A stretch of 64,000 bases of DNA from Mangrovivirga cuniculi (GTDB taxonomy: Bacteria; Bacteroidota; Bacteroidia; Cytophagales; Cyclobacteriaceae). Every line of letters begins with the position of its first letter. The first letter of the stretch is position 1. Below are positions 27,835 through 36,875 of this stretch, piece by piece. Below the pieces are notes generated by a model that was not told where the DNA came from, did no database searches, and saw only the letters and a list, made by a program, of their open reading frames with translations. The stretch covers positions 3,660,001-3,724,000 of the forward strand of contig NZ_CP028923.1 of the NCBI RefSeq assembly GCF_005166025.1, given 5' to 3'. A program made the position numbers and the translations under genes.

Positions 27835-28773
27835 TCAATTTTTATTCAACACAAGGGCTATCTTTTCAACAATAACCTCACTGATCTTTTCATAACTTTC
27901 AAATGTCCAGCCAGCTACATGAGGAGTAAATAAAGTGTTTGGCATTTTAGTTAATTTATCAAAAAGATCTTTCTCTTCACTAGTTAGCTTATCCAGTTTT
28001 TCAACAGGAAGTACATCTAACCCCATTCCCCAAACCTTCTTGTTTTCAAAGGCATTAACCAGCGATTTAAAATTTGATATCTCCCCTCTCGCTGTATTAA
28101 TAAATAAAATCTTATTCCTGAATTTATTAAAAAAATCGTCATCAACCATATTCCTTGTCTCATCAGTAAGTGGAATATGTAAACTCACCACGTCCGCATT
28201 TTGCTGTAATTCTTCTAAAGTGACCTTTTTAGCAAAATCATCATCTATTTTAGGTAAATACTTATCATAAGCTAAGATCTCAGGCTTAAAAGGCTGCAAT
28301 TTCCTTGCTACGGCCCGGCCCATATAACCATATCCGATCAGTCCGATCGTTCGGTTTTTCAGTTCAAAACCACGATTCCCCTCACGATCCCAGATTGATT
28401 TCCGTACTTCGATATCAGATTTTGGTATATAATTAAGGAGTGAAAGCATCAACGCAAGTGTGTGTTCAGCTACCGCATCCCTGTTTCCTTCGGGAGCATT
28501 AATTATCTCAATACCTTTTTCCTCCAGTAGATCGGTATCCAGATTATCGATACCTGCACCGGCACGGCAAACTATCTCCAGGTCATCGGCATTCATCAGC
28601 AAAGACTGATCGATTCTGACCTTAGACCTGACTACCAGAATATTGATACCTTCGAGCTGCTCCGGTAACTCATCCGGAGTCAGATCAGGTTTATATTCTA
28701 CAGCAATTTTTAATTTTTGCAGTCCTGTAATGATGCTCTCATGCATCTTATCAATGATCAGACATTTTTTCAT
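27835..28773 (-). CDS. D-2-hydroxyacid dehydrogenase (SerA-like, no ACT domain)
   Basis: NAD-dependent dehydrogenase of 312 aa in the phosphoglycerate-dehydrogenase family. Visible motifs are the nucleotide-binding GLIGYGYMGRAVARK, the catalytic Arg in INTARGE, Glu in LDVLPVE and His in TPHVAGWT. It lacks the C-terminal ACT/regulatory domain of E. coli SerA, so serine synthesis is possible but not proven. It is packed between mgtE (2 bp) and the pentapeptide gene (4 bp). Confidence 0.9.
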   Translation of the reverse strand: MKKCLIIDKMHESIITGLQKLKIAVEYKPDLTPDELPEQLEGINILVVRSKVRIDQSLLMNADDLEIVCRAGAGIDNLDTDLLEEKGIEIINAPEGNRDAVAEHTLALMLSLLNYIPKSDIEVRKSIWDREGNRGFELKNRTIGLIGYGYMGRAVARKLQPFKPEILAYDKYLPKIDDDFAKKVTLEELQQNADVVSLHIPLTDETRNMVDDDFFNKFRNKILFINTARGEISNFKSLVNAFENKKVWGMGLDVLPVEKLDKLTSEEKDLFDKLTKMPNTLFTPHVAGWTFESYEKISEVIVEKIALVLNKN

Positions 28774-28775
28774 TT

Positions 28776-30143
28776 CTATAATAGAATATGGGCAACGGTA
28801 AAATAAACAGTCAGACCGAGAATATCATTTGCGGTGGTAATAAAAGGCCCTGAGGCCAGAGCTGGATTAACACCAAATTTTTCTAAAATCAGCGGGGTCA
28901 ATGTCCCCATAAAAGATGCCAGGATAACCACGTTGAATAATGCGATTGAAATCACAAATGCGAGATCATAAGGCATGCTAAGCACCACTGAAGCTCCAAA
29001 TACGATCGCAGAAAGCACCAATCCATTGAGAAGAGCTACTGACAGTACTTTTATCAACCTGGTGAACATTCCCTTTTCAAATGCAGACCTTGTGGCAAGA
29101 GACTGTACTACAAGCGAAGAAGACTGAATACCTACATTTCCTCCTGTTGCAGTGATCAGCGGGATAAAAAAAGCCAAAGCAGTGACTGCCTGGACCTGTT
29201 CGTCAAAATAACTGATTACCCTTGCACCGATCATCCCTCCAAGGAGACCGATCAACAACCATGGCAATCGGGCACGAGATAACATCCAGACGCCATCGTC
29301 TTCCTCCACATCTTCGGAGATACCGGCCATGATCTGTCTTTCTTCTTCAGCCTGTTCGGTGATCACATCTACAATATCATCGATAGTAATTCTTCCAACG
29401 AGCTTGCCCAGAACGTTAATCACCGGTACTGAATCAAGGTCATATTTACGCATCAGATCGGCTACCTCTTCCTCATCCATCGAGGTTTCTACTGAAATAG
29501 CTTCCGGTTCATATATATCAGCAATCAGGGTATTATCCTTTGAAAGAATAATTCGTTTAAGTGATACCCTGCCGAGAAATTTTTCATCATTATCAACTAC
29601 GTATAAGCTATAAATACGCTCTACATTTTCAGCCTGCCTCCTGATCTCATCGATACACTGATTAACAGTCCAGTTGACATTACATTTAATCAACTCTTTT
29701 GCCATTAGACCACCTGCACAATCTTCATCGTACCGCATCAGATCGAGAACATACCCCCTCATTTCTTCATCAGGAAGCCGCACGATCACCTCATCTTTTT
29801 CTTTGTTAGGCAGCTCATTAATAATATCCACTGCATCATCCGAATCGAGGTGATGAAGATATTCAGCAATCTCTTCAGCATTAAAAACCCGTAGAAATTT
29901 AACCCTGGTACTTTCCTCAAGTTCATTAATAATATCTGCAGCAGTCTCATCATCAATAAGCTCGAGAATGTATTTTGAATCTTCCGTATTGAACTCGTAA
30001 AGAATATCGGCAATATCAACATAACTGGCACCCTCCAGCAGATCTATAACCCGGGAGCCATTGCGTTCTTCTACTGCCTCCTGAAGTTGCTGAAGCAGTT
30101 CGTTACTTAATTCAAACGGTATTTTCTCTTCTGTGCTGTTCAA
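28776..30143 (-). CDS. mgtE: Magnesium transporter MgtE
   Basis: Protein of 455 aa in the MgtE channel family: an N-terminal superhelical domain (about residues 10-130), a tandem CBS pair (about 135-255) that senses Mg2+, a plug helix, and five transmembrane helices carrying the pore motif TATGGNVGIQSSSLVVQS. It mediates gated Mg2+ uptake at the inner membrane. Its start lies 32 bp inside the 3' end of rsmA, so translation is coupled; the overlap is longer than usual but both frames are well supported. Confidence 0.95.
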   Translation of the reverse strand: MNSTEEKIPFELSNELLQQLQEAVEERNGSRVIDLLEGASYVDIADILYEFNTEDSKYILELIDDETAADIINELEESTRVKFLRVFNAEEIAEYLHHLDSDDAVDIINELPNKEKDEVIVRLPDEEMRGYVLDLMRYDEDCAGGLMAKELIKCNVNWTVNQCIDEIRRQAENVERIYSLYVVDNDEKFLGRVSLKRIILSKDNTLIADIYEPEAISVETSMDEEEVADLMRKYDLDSVPVINVLGKLVGRITIDDIVDVITEQAEEERQIMAGISEDVEEDDGVWMLSRARLPWLLIGLLGGMIGARVISYFDEQVQAVTALAFFIPLITATGGNVGIQSSSLVVQSLATRSAFEKGMFTRLIKVLSVALLNGLVLSAIVFGASVVLSMPYDLAFVISIALFNVVILASFMGTLTPLILEKFGVNPALASGPFITTANDILGLTVYFTVAHILL

Positions 30144-30903
30144 GATCTTTAGTTAGTTTTAAAAAGTCATCGACTGAAAGCTGCTCTGCCCTCTTACTAT
30201 AAAACTCATGTTCCTTCATGGAAGGAGGTAAATTTAAAGGTTTAAGTGCGTTCCTCAATGTTTTTCTCCGGTTTTGAAAGCCTTGCTTTACAACTTGAAA
30301 AAAAAGCTTCTCATTACACTCAAGACTTTGCCTTTCATTTCTGGTCAACCTGATGACCGCCGATCGTACTTTAGGAGGTGGCACAAATACTCCGGGCTCA
30401 ACAGTAAATAAGTATTCCAGGTCATAAAAAGCCTGAAGTAAAACACTTAGGATACCGTATTGTTTATTACCGGGAGGAGACACCAGTCGATCGGCTACTT
30501 CCTTTTGGATCATTCCGACTACTTCAGGAATTTTATCTCTGAAATCGAGTACCCTGAAGAAAATTTGCGAAGAAATATTATAAGGAAAATTACCTATAAT
30601 TCCGAACGGTTCTTCGAAAAACGAAAGGTCTTTTCTCAGGAAATCAGCCAGTAAAACCTGGCCTTTTTTTTCCGGATACTTTTCATGAAGGTATTCTACC
30701 GACTCCTTATCAACATCAAAACACCATACGTCAAACTCATCTTTTTCAAAAAGAAATTGCGTAAGCACCCCTGTGCCTGGACCGATCTCAAGTAATTTAT
30801 TGTACTTGTCTCCACTCTGAAGTGAATCGGCAATCTTTCTGGCAATATTGAGGTCTTTTAAAAAATGCTGCCCCAGGTGCTTTTTTGGTTTGACTTTTTG
30901 CAA
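30112..30903 (-). CDS. rsmA: 16S rRNA dimethyladenosine transferase RsmA (KsgA)
   Basis: SAM-dependent methyltransferase of 263 aa that dimethylates the two adjacent adenosines near the 3' end of 16S rRNA. It has KKHLGQHFL at the N-terminus, SAM motif I LEIGPGTGVLTQ, the catalytic NFPYNIS motif, and VFVPPPKVRSAV in the C-terminal region. Standard length. It is divergent from pdxA (100 bp between starts) and heads the rsmA-mgtE-dehydrogenase-pentapeptide operon. Confidence 0.97.
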   Translation of the reverse strand: MQKVKPKKHLGQHFLKDLNIARKIADSLQSGDKYNKLLEIGPGTGVLTQFLFEKDEFDVWCFDVDKESVEYLHEKYPEKKGQVLLADFLRKDLSFFEEPFGIIGNFPYNISSQIFFRVLDFRDKIPEVVGMIQKEVADRLVSPPGNKQYGILSVLLQAFYDLEYLFTVEPGVFVPPPKVRSAVIRLTRNERQSLECNEKLFFQVVKQGFQNRRKTLRNALKPLNLPPSMKEHEFYSKRAEQLSVDDFLKLTKDLEQHRRENTV

Positions 30904-31003
30904 GATATCAGATGTTAATTTGATTTATATTTATCTATATAATAGATTTCCCTTAAATTAGCATTCGATTTACCACAATTTCAAAGAAAAACTCGCATTT
31001 ACA

Positions 31004-32068
31004 ATGGAAAATGGAAGTAAAGATGATCTGCCCAAAATTGGAATTACCATCGGTGACCTTAACGGTATCGGAACTGAGGTGATCATTAAGTCACTCATTG
31101 ACAACAGGATGACTAAGCAATTCACCCCTGTAATCTATGGGTCGACAAAAACGCTTTCATTTTATCGAAAAGCGATGAACGTTGATAATTTCAACTATTC
31201 ACACGTAAAGAATGACAATAATTTCATTCCCAAGAAGATCAATGTTGTAAATGTCTGGGACCATCCGGTAGAGATAAATATGGGTAAATCGACTTCCGAA
31301 GGTGGTGAATATGCTTTTAAAGCACTGGAAAAAGCTGTCAGTGATGCCAAAGAAGGACATATCGATGCATTAGTTACTGCGCCTATCAACAAACACAACA
31401 TTCAACAGGATGACTTTGATTTTCCGGGACACACTGAATACCTGGCAAATCGTTGTGGAATCAATAACGAGTTGATGTTTCTGGTAAGTGAGGATTTGAG
31501 AGTCGCGGTGATGACCGGGCATATCCCACTTAAAGATGTAGCTGGCAAGCTCAACAAGGAAAAGATCATTGATAAGCTAGAAGTGATGATCAATAGTTTA
31601 AAGCACGATTTTGGTATAAAAAAGCCAAGAATTGCTGTTATGGGCTTAAATCCTCATGCCGGGGAAATGGGTCTGTTAGGCGATGAAGAAGAAAACATTA
31701 TTTCACCGGCTATCATAGAAGTGAAAAATAAAGGCAACCTGGTGTTTGGACCGTACCCTGCAGATGGCTTTTTTGGTACTGCAAGTTTCAAAAAGTACGA
31801 TGCCATCCTGGCAATGTACCACGACCAGGGATTAATCCCATTTAAAACATTAGCCTTTGAAACCGGTGTGAATTATACAGCGGGACTTCCGATCATCCGG
31901 ACATCTCCGGACCATGGCACAGCATATGATATTGTAGGAAAAAACCAGGCTGACCCAACCTCGATGATGCAGGCTATCTTTACGGCTATTGATATCGTTA
32001 AGAACAGAAAAGAGTATGATACTTTTGAATCTGCTCCACTAAATGAGGGAAATCCTTCAAAAGGTTAG
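31004..32068 (+). CDS. pdxA: 4-hydroxythreonine-4-phosphate dehydrogenase PdxA
   Basis: Enzyme of 354 aa in the DXP-dependent pathway to pyridoxal phosphate. It oxidises 4-phosphohydroxy-L-threonine. It has the opening GITIGDLNGIGTEV, the metal-binding His motifs FPGHTEYLA, MYHDQGLIPFK and TSPDHGTAYDI, and the substrate loop NPHAGEMG. It is slightly longer than E. coli PdxA. It is divergent from rsmA, as in many Bacteroidota, and is followed by a promoter and the DUF177 gene. Confidence 0.96.
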   Translation: MENGSKDDLPKIGITIGDLNGIGTEVIIKSLIDNRMTKQFTPVIYGSTKTLSFYRKAMNVDNFNYSHVKNDNNFIPKKINVVNVWDHPVEINMGKSTSEGGEYAFKALEKAVSDAKEGHIDALVTAPINKHNIQQDDFDFPGHTEYLANRCGINNELMFLVSEDLRVAVMTGHIPLKDVAGKLNKEKIIDKLEVMINSLKHDFGIKKPRIAVMGLNPHAGEMGLLGDEEENIISPAIIEVKNKGNLVFGPYPADGFFGTASFKKYDAILAMYHDQGLIPFKTLAFETGVNYTAGLPIIRTSPDHGTAYDIVGKNQADPTSMMQAIFTAIDIVKNRKEYDTFESAPLNEGNPSKG

Positions 32069-32086
32069 AGTCTTTTACCAAAAAAA

Positions 32087-32117
32087 TTCGTCAAATAAAT
32101 AATTATTGCTAAATTTG
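32087..32117 (+). promoter_or_regulatory. Promoter of DUF177-rpmF (TTCG-N19-TAAATTTG)
   Basis: An exact match to the Bacteroidota -7 element TAnnTTTG (TAAATTTG, 32110-32117), with TTCG 19 bp upstream at the -33 position. The predicted start of transcription is around 32124, giving a leader of about 14 nt before the GTG at 32138. Confidence 0.65.
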
Positions 32118-32137
32118 CGACCTTAATTAAACAGGTA

Positions 32138-32671
32138 GTGTCTAAGAAAGCTGAACATATCGTTAATATCCAACGACTTAAGGCAGGTGAGCACGAGTTT
32201 GACTATCACCTGGACAAGGAGTTTCTGGAAGAACATGAATATGATGAAGCAACTGATGCAGACATCAAAACGAAACTGACTGTTGATAAGTCAGAAACGA
32301 TGATCAATGCAACATTTGAATTTGATGGCACTATTGGTTTAGTTTGCGATCGTTCGCTGGATGAGTTTGATTATCCGGTTGATCTGAAAGAGCGCATAAT
32401 ATTTAAGTTTGGCGATCACAATGAAGAATTGGACGACAACTTATTTCTTATAGAACGCGATACAGACGAGATCGATTTCGGACCGCTGATGTTTGAATTG
32501 ATAAGGGTATCGATCCCAATGAAAAAGCTTCATCCACGATATAAGGATGATGATGACGATGAGGAAAACTGGTACACTTTCGGTGGAGATGATGACGGAG
32601 ATGATTCTCCCGATGATGATGAGGTGATCGATCCGAGATGGGAAAAATTAAAAGGATTAAAAAATAAATAG
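32138..32671 (+). CDS. DUF177 (YceD-like) protein
   Basis: Protein of 177 aa in the YceD/DUF177 family, encoded just upstream of rpmF in most bacteria and linked to ribosome or 23S rRNA maturation. The core shows LVCDRSLDEFDYPVDL, the family's conserved Cys/Arg/Ser segment. The tail is extremely acidic (Asp-rich, DDDDDEEN and DDDGDDSPDDDE). The start is GTG, supported by the promoter spacing and by co-directionality with rpmF 31 bp downstream. Confidence 0.88.
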   Translation: MSKKAEHIVNIQRLKAGEHEFDYHLDKEFLEEHEYDEATDADIKTKLTVDKSETMINATFEFDGTIGLVCDRSLDEFDYPVDLKERIIFKFGDHNEELDDNLFLIERDTDEIDFGPLMFELIRVSIPMKKLHPRYKDDDDDEENWYTFGGDDDGDDSPDDDEVIDPRWEKLKGLKNK

Positions 32672-32702
32672 ATTAGAAATAAGGCTTTAAAAATAGATTA
32701 AA

Positions 32703-32894
32703 ATGGCACATCCTAAGAGAAAAACGTCGAAAACGAGAAGAGATAAGAGAAGAACTCATTATAAATCTACTCCAAAAACTCTAGTTGAGTGCAAAGTAAC
32801 TGGCGAGCACCACATGCCTCACAGAGCTTACTGGCACGAAGGCAAACTTTACTACAAAGGTAAAGTAGTTTTAGAGAAAGAAGTTTTAGCATAA
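32703..32894 (+). CDS. rpmF: 50S ribosomal protein L32, copy 1
   Basis: Protein of 63 aa. [20 protein letters not shown] is the L32 N-terminus; the later part [17 protein letters not shown] has only one Cys, so the four-Cys zinc ribbon of C+ L32 proteins is absent. The protein is identical to that of the second copy at 34387, but the genes differ at many synonymous positions. It follows DUF177 in the usual order and is closed by a strong terminator. Presumably this is the ancestral location. Confidence 0.96.
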   Translation: MAHPKRKTSKTRRDKRRTHYKSTPKTLVECKVTGEHHMPHRAYWHEGKLYYKGKVVLEKEVLA

Positions 32895-32915
32895 TCTTCT
32901 CTGATAAAAAGATTA

Positions 32916-32949
32916 AACCTCGTCTGAAAATTCCAGACGGGGTTTTTTA
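32916..32949 (+). terminator. Intrinsic terminator of rpmF copy 1
   Basis: An 11-bp stem (AACCTCGTCTG/CAGACGGGGTT, one T.G pair) with a 7-nt loop and a T6 tail, 21 bp after the stop. The 274 bp that follow, up to the glycosyltransferase, hold no gene and no clear structure that I can see. Confidence 0.9.
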
Positions 32950-33223
32950 TTTTAATCAAGTTCCACCCCGCTCCATTATCAGATCAAAAGTTTATTACAT
33001 CATTCTTCAAAAGGATCTGAAAATTGTCATAAATTCGAATCCTAATATCTCAACGATTCAGGGGTTATCCCAATGTCTGTAATGTTAAGGCCAATTCTGC
33101 GCCTTATAAATTGGTTCGGTAAGCCTGACTGAATTATCCTTGCAAGCTTTATTGGATTAAGTGCTAACACCGCTTTTTCTAATAATTAAAATATGATTTT
33201 GAATTGCAGGGAGAGGAGAATTA

Positions 33224-34258
33224 ATGAAGATATTTTATATCACCAGTCCACGGTTTGATTATATGCAAGATCTGCTTTACAGCGGATTATGTAAAGTTTA
33301 TGGCACCAGTAATATCAGGGTGTCCCCAATAAATAAAAGTTATATTCTTCCGGTAAGAGATTATCCCAAAAACCTGGGGTATCAGAAAAACAACATTTTC
33401 AGGTCCTTAATCCCCCGGTTTTCTATAAAAGAAGCAGACCTTGTCATAGTGGCCTCAGCAAAACCTGAAACTCTGAGGGAGTATCAACAGGTGATCGATG
33501 AAATTCCGGCAAAAACAAAGGTGATATTTATCGATGGTGGTGACAGAATCGATATTGGAGGAGATTTCTATAGACGGGGTGTCGGTCAGTTATATGATAA
33601 ACTAACTGAAATAAGACCTTTTGATTTTATTTTTAAGCGCGAATACCTCCCTGAGCATCAAGCTTTGACCAACGTCTTTCCACTACCGTTTTGTTTTAAT
33701 TTCGATGTATTAAAGGGAGTAGACCTGGAAAAAGATTACAAGTATGATGTATCATTCTGGGCTGTTGAATCTGCCCCAATCAGAACCAGGGCTCTTGAAT
33801 TATTAAACGACAAATACGATTGCAGGGAAAACGGAACTATCAAAAATCAACAATTTCATAAATATCAAAGAAAAGGTGATTACTACCTCGAAGAAATAGC
33901 TTCATGTAAAATCGTTTTAAATTTCAGAGGAAACGGCTGGGATACGATGCGTTTCTGGGAAACACCGGCCCTGAATACATTTATGATCAGCCAGGAACCG
34001 GAGATCAACATTCCTAACTCATTCACTCATGGTGAAAACATCATTTATTGCAAACCAGACCTTTCTGACTTGACTTATCTGATTGATTATTACCTTGAAA
34101 ATGAAAAAGAAAGAGAGCGAATAGCAAAAAATGGCTATGAGCATATTAAAAAATATCACACTGATGTTCAGCGAGCTAAATACGTTATCAATACTGTAAC
34201 CAAAAACCAGCACGTGAGAAACAATAAGCATTTCAGCCTGATTAATTCGATTACCTGA
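33224..34258 (+). CDS. Glycosyltransferase family 1-like protein (Glyco_trans_1_2 C-domain)
   Basis: Protein of 344 aa with a two-Rossmann GT-B-like layout. The C-terminal part (about residues 215-325) resembles the glycosyl transferase 1_2 domain: YYLEEIASCKIVLNFRGNGWDTMRFWETPALNTFMIS, with the Glu of RFWE in the usual donor-binding place, and ending in AKNGYEHIKKYHT. It likely transfers a sugar to an unknown acceptor. It is alone between the two rpmF copies and interrupts an otherwise conserved order. An unusual GA-rich Shine-Dalgarno-like run (GGGAGAGGAG) precedes the ATG by about 6 bp, unlike its neighbours, which may hint at horizontal origin. Confidence 0.8.
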   Translation: MKIFYITSPRFDYMQDLLYSGLCKVYGTSNIRVSPINKSYILPVRDYPKNLGYQKNNIFRSLIPRFSIKEADLVIVASAKPETLREYQQVIDEIPAKTKVIFIDGGDRIDIGGDFYRRGVGQLYDKLTEIRPFDFIFKREYLPEHQALTNVFPLPFCFNFDVLKGVDLEKDYKYDVSFWAVESAPIRTRALELLNDKYDCRENGTIKNQQFHKYQRKGDYYLEEIASCKIVLNFRGNGWDTMRFWETPALNTFMISQEPEINIPNSFTHGENIIYCKPDLSDLTYLIDYYLENEKERERIAKNGYEHIKKYHTDVQRAKYVINTVTKNQHVRNNKHFSLINSIT

Positions 34259-34386
34259 ATGACAATTATTTGAACATCACTTGAATATAAAGATTCAATT
34301 GATTTAGTTTGCAAACGCAAAATTGGTAAGGCTTAATTACGGAATGAGTTTTTCTAATTATAATTAAAAGATAATATACAAGAAAG

Positions 34387-34578
34387 ATGGCGCATCCTAA
34401 GAGAAAAACGTCGAAGACCAGAAGAGACAAAAGAAGAACACATTACAAATCTACTCCAAAAACGTTGGTAGAGTGTAAAGTGACAGGAGAACATCACATG
34501 CCTCACAGAGCTTACTGGCATGAGGGGAAATTGTATTATAAAGGTAAAGTAGTATTAGAAAAAGAAGTTTTAGCTTAG
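34387..34578 (+). CDS. rpmF: 50S ribosomal protein L32, copy 2
   Basis: Protein of 63 aa, identical to copy 1 at every residue, while the nucleotide sequence differs at many third positions. The first 25 or so bases of the two copies are nearly the same. It has its own upstream region, which includes the palindrome GTTTGCAAAC at 34307-34316, and its own terminator. It precedes fabH, the usual position of rpmF in fatty-acid loci. Which copy is expressed, or when, is not evident. Confidence 0.95.
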   Translation: MAHPKRKTSKTRRDKRRTHYKSTPKTLVECKVTGEHHMPHRAYWHEGKLYYKGKVVLEKEVLA

Positions 34579-34599
34579 ATATTTAAGTAAAAAAAGCGC

Positions 34600-34634
34600 A
34601 ACCTCGCTTAATTAATTTTAAGTGAGGTTTTTTT
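34600..34634 (+). terminator. Intrinsic terminator of rpmF copy 2
   Basis: A 12-bp stem (AACCTCGCTTAA/TTAAGTGAGGTT, one G.T pair) with a 6-nt loop and a T-tract. It shares the base AACCTCG with the terminator of copy 1, in line with duplication of gene plus terminator. Confidence 0.9.
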
Positions 34635-34646
34635 ATATTAAATGCA

Positions 34647-34682
34647 GTCTTAAATTTGTCGGCAGGCAATCGAATTTAAGAC
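34647..34682. promoter_or_regulatory. Promoter of fabH overlapped by a 10-bp inverted repeat
   Basis: TAAATTTG (34651-34658) matches the -7 consensus, with T-rich sequence about 20 bp upstream inside the rpmF terminator tail. A perfect inverted repeat GTCTTAAATT-N16-AATTTAAGAC spans 34647-34682, covering the -7 box and the predicted start of transcription. A second small hairpin (AGCCG/CGGCT) follows at 34683-34698 in the leader. The arrangement suggests an operator for fatty-acid control; the regulator is unknown. Confidence 0.5.
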
Positions 34683-34714
34683 AGCCGCTTTTTCGGCTAT
34701 AACAAAATATTATA

Positions 34715-35713
34715 ATGACAAAAGTACAAGCAGCTATAACAGGTGTACAGGGTTGGGTTCCTGACTATGTCTTAGATAATAAGGAACTTGAAAAAATGGT
34801 GGACACGACAGATGAGTGGATCACTACCCGTACCGGTATTAAAGAGAGAAGGATTCTGAAGGGCAAGGATCAGGGCACATCTGTTATCGGTATCAATGCA
34901 GTAAAAGGTCTTCTGGAAAAAACAGGCACCTCTCCTGAAGAAATAGATATGATCTTGTGTGCAACGACCACACCAGACATGCTATTTCCTGCTACGGCAA
35001 ATATCATTGCCAATGGCGTAGGAGCTAAAAATGCTTATGGCTACGATGTTCAGGCAGCCTGCTCAGGTTTTCTGAATGCACTAGTTACAGGCAGCCAGTT
35101 TATCGAAACAGGAAAAGCAAAAAAGGTAATCGTTGTCGGGGCAGATAAAATGTCATCGATCATTGATTACAAAGACAGAACTACCTGCATTATCTTCGGT
35201 GATGGTGGTGGAGCTGTAATGCTTGAACCTAATGAGGACGGTTTTGGAATCCAGGACAGCATACTAAAAGTTGACGGTTCAGGTGAACAATACCTGCACA
35301 TGAAAGCCGGAGGTAGCCGAAGACCTGCATCTCAGGAAACTCTTGCAGCCGGAGAACACTATGTTTACCAGGAAGGATCAGCAGTATTTAAATTTGCTGT
35401 GACTAACATGGCTGACGTAGCTGCAGAGATCATGGAAAAAAACGACCTTACCAGTGATGACGTAAGATGGCTGGTCCCTCACCAGGCTAACAAAAGAATC
35501 ATTGATGCTACCGCCAACCGAATGGGTGTAGGTGAGGACAAAGTAATGCTTAACATCATGCGTTACGGCAATACAACCAGTGGAACGATCCCTCTTTGCC
35601 TTTGGGATTATGAAAACCAATTAAAAAAAGGTGACAATATTATATTAGCTGCATTTGGTGGTGGTTTCACTTGGGGATCGGTCTATATTAAATGGGCTTA
35701 CGATCCGAAATAA
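34715..35713 (+). CDS. fabH: Beta-ketoacyl-ACP synthase III FabH
   Basis: Condensing enzyme of 332 aa that starts fatty-acid synthesis by joining an acyl-CoA with malonyl-ACP. Catalytic Cys116 is in [11 protein letters not shown], His255 in VPHQANKRI and Asn about 286 in [10 protein letters not shown]. Length and N-terminus ([16 protein letters not shown]) are standard. It heads a plus-strand block with efp, accB and accC. The upstream inverted repeat suggests lipid-responsive control. Confidence 0.96.
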   Translation: MTKVQAAITGVQGWVPDYVLDNKELEKMVDTTDEWITTRTGIKERRILKGKDQGTSVIGINAVKGLLEKTGTSPEEIDMILCATTTPDMLFPATANIIANGVGAKNAYGYDVQAACSGFLNALVTGSQFIETGKAKKVIVVGADKMSSIIDYKDRTTCIIFGDGGGAVMLEPNEDGFGIQDSILKVDGSGEQYLHMKAGGSRRPASQETLAAGEHYVYQEGSAVFKFAVTNMADVAAEIMEKNDLTSDDVRWLVPHQANKRIIDATANRMGVGEDKVMLNIMRYGNTTSGTIPLCLWDYENQLKKGDNIILAAFGGGFTWGSVYIKWAYDPK

Positions 35714-35759
35714 ACTATCACTCTTTTTAAGATTAAATTCGTAAATTAGACTTTAAGAT

Positions 35760-36323
35760 ATGGCAACAACTGCGGATTTTAGAAATGGATTGTGCATAGA
35801 GTATAATAATGGACTTTATACTATTGTAGAATTCCAGCATGTAAAGCCCGGTAAAGGCGCAGCCTTTGTACGAACCAAGCTTAAAAACATCGAAACAGGT
35901 AAAGTGGTTGAGAACACCTTTAATTCAGGAGTTAAAGTCACTACCGCTCGTATCGAGCGAAGACCTCACCAGTTTCTTTACCAGGATGATATGGGATACC
36001 ATTTTATGGATTCCAATACATTTGAGCAGGTTCAGCTTCAGGCAGATCTCGTTGAAAATGCCGACCTGATGAAGGAAGGTCAGGAGGTAGAGATCATTTA
36101 CCACGCAGAAACTGAAAAACCATTAAATATGGAAATGCCTCCATTTATTGAGGCGACAGTAACTTATACAGAACCAGGCTTGAAAGGCGACACGGCAACC
36201 AACGCCACCAAGCCTGCAGAACTAGAATCAGGTGCAACTATTCAGGTTCCCCTATTTATTAACCAGGATGAAAAAATTAAAGTAGACACCCGAACTCGTT
36301 CGTATGTTGAACGCGTAAAATAA
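35760..36323 (+). CDS. efp: Translation elongation factor P
   Basis: Factor of 187 aa that relieves ribosome stalling at proline stretches. Three beta-barrel domains are expected; the loop that enters the peptidyl-transferase centre reads KPGKGAAF with Lys32 at its tip, the residue modified in some bacteria. No EpmA/EpmB or EarP genes are in the window. The C-terminal motif GDTATNATKPAELESGATIQVPLFI is typical. It lies 46 bp after fabH and 5 bp before accB. Confidence 0.96.
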   Translation: MATTADFRNGLCIEYNNGLYTIVEFQHVKPGKGAAFVRTKLKNIETGKVVENTFNSGVKVTTARIERRPHQFLYQDDMGYHFMDSNTFEQVQLQADLVENADLMKEGQEVEIIYHAETEKPLNMEMPPFIEATVTYTEPGLKGDTATNATKPAELESGATIQVPLFINQDEKIKVDTRTRSYVERVK

Positions 36324-36328
36324 CAACC

Positions 36329-36847
36329 ATGAAAGCAAAAGAAATCCAAGATTTAATCGATTTTATCTCAGAAAGCGGACTGGAAGAAGTTAATATTGAA
36401 ACTGACCAGATCAAGCTTAAAATCAAAAGATCAGCAGCGTTGAACGAAAAAGTTCTAGACATGCTGAAAAATATGCCGTCTTCAGCACCTAGTGCTCAGG
36501 CTGCACCGGCTCCGGCACCTGCACCAGCACCGGCTGCTCAGACACCACAACCTTCTGCTCAACCATCTCAGCCTTCAGCACCTGCTGATTCAGGAGATGA
36601 GGGTAATTATGTAACTATCAAATCTCCGATGATCGGTACTTTCTACCGCTCGGCTAATCCTGAGAGTGATCCTTTCATCCAGGTGGGCGACGAAGTAAAA
36701 GCAGGTCAGACTGTGTGCATCGTAGAAGCGATGAAGTTATTCAATGAAATTGAATCAGAGATCAAAGGAACAATCGTTAAAATCCTAGTTGACGATGCAT
36801 CTCCAGTTGAATATGATCAGCCATTATTTTTGGTTGACCCATCTTAA
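36329..36847 (+). CDS. accB: Acetyl-CoA carboxylase biotin carboxyl carrier protein
   Basis: Protein of 172 aa that carries biotin for acetyl-CoA carboxylase. The C-terminal biotinyl domain has the EAMKLFNEI motif with the biotin-accepting Lys136. A flexible linker rich in Ala/Pro/Gln (about residues 52-90) links it to the N-terminal region. The adjacent accC gives the usual accBC pair. Confidence 0.96.
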   Translation: MKAKEIQDLIDFISESGLEEVNIETDQIKLKIKRSAALNEKVLDMLKNMPSSAPSAQAAPAPAPAPAPAAQTPQPSAQPSQPSAPADSGDEGNYVTIKSPMIGTFYRSANPESDPFIQVGDEVKAGQTVCIVEAMKLFNEIESEIKGTIVKILVDDASPVEYDQPLFLVDPS

Positions 36848-36875
36848 TTGATTGTCTGATTTAAATATATTCGTT

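Noticed and set aside
32950-33223. Gene or ncRNA between rpmF copy 1 and the glycosyltransferase
   Set aside because: No ORF, no strong hairpin and no promoter-terminator pair could be found in these 274 bp.
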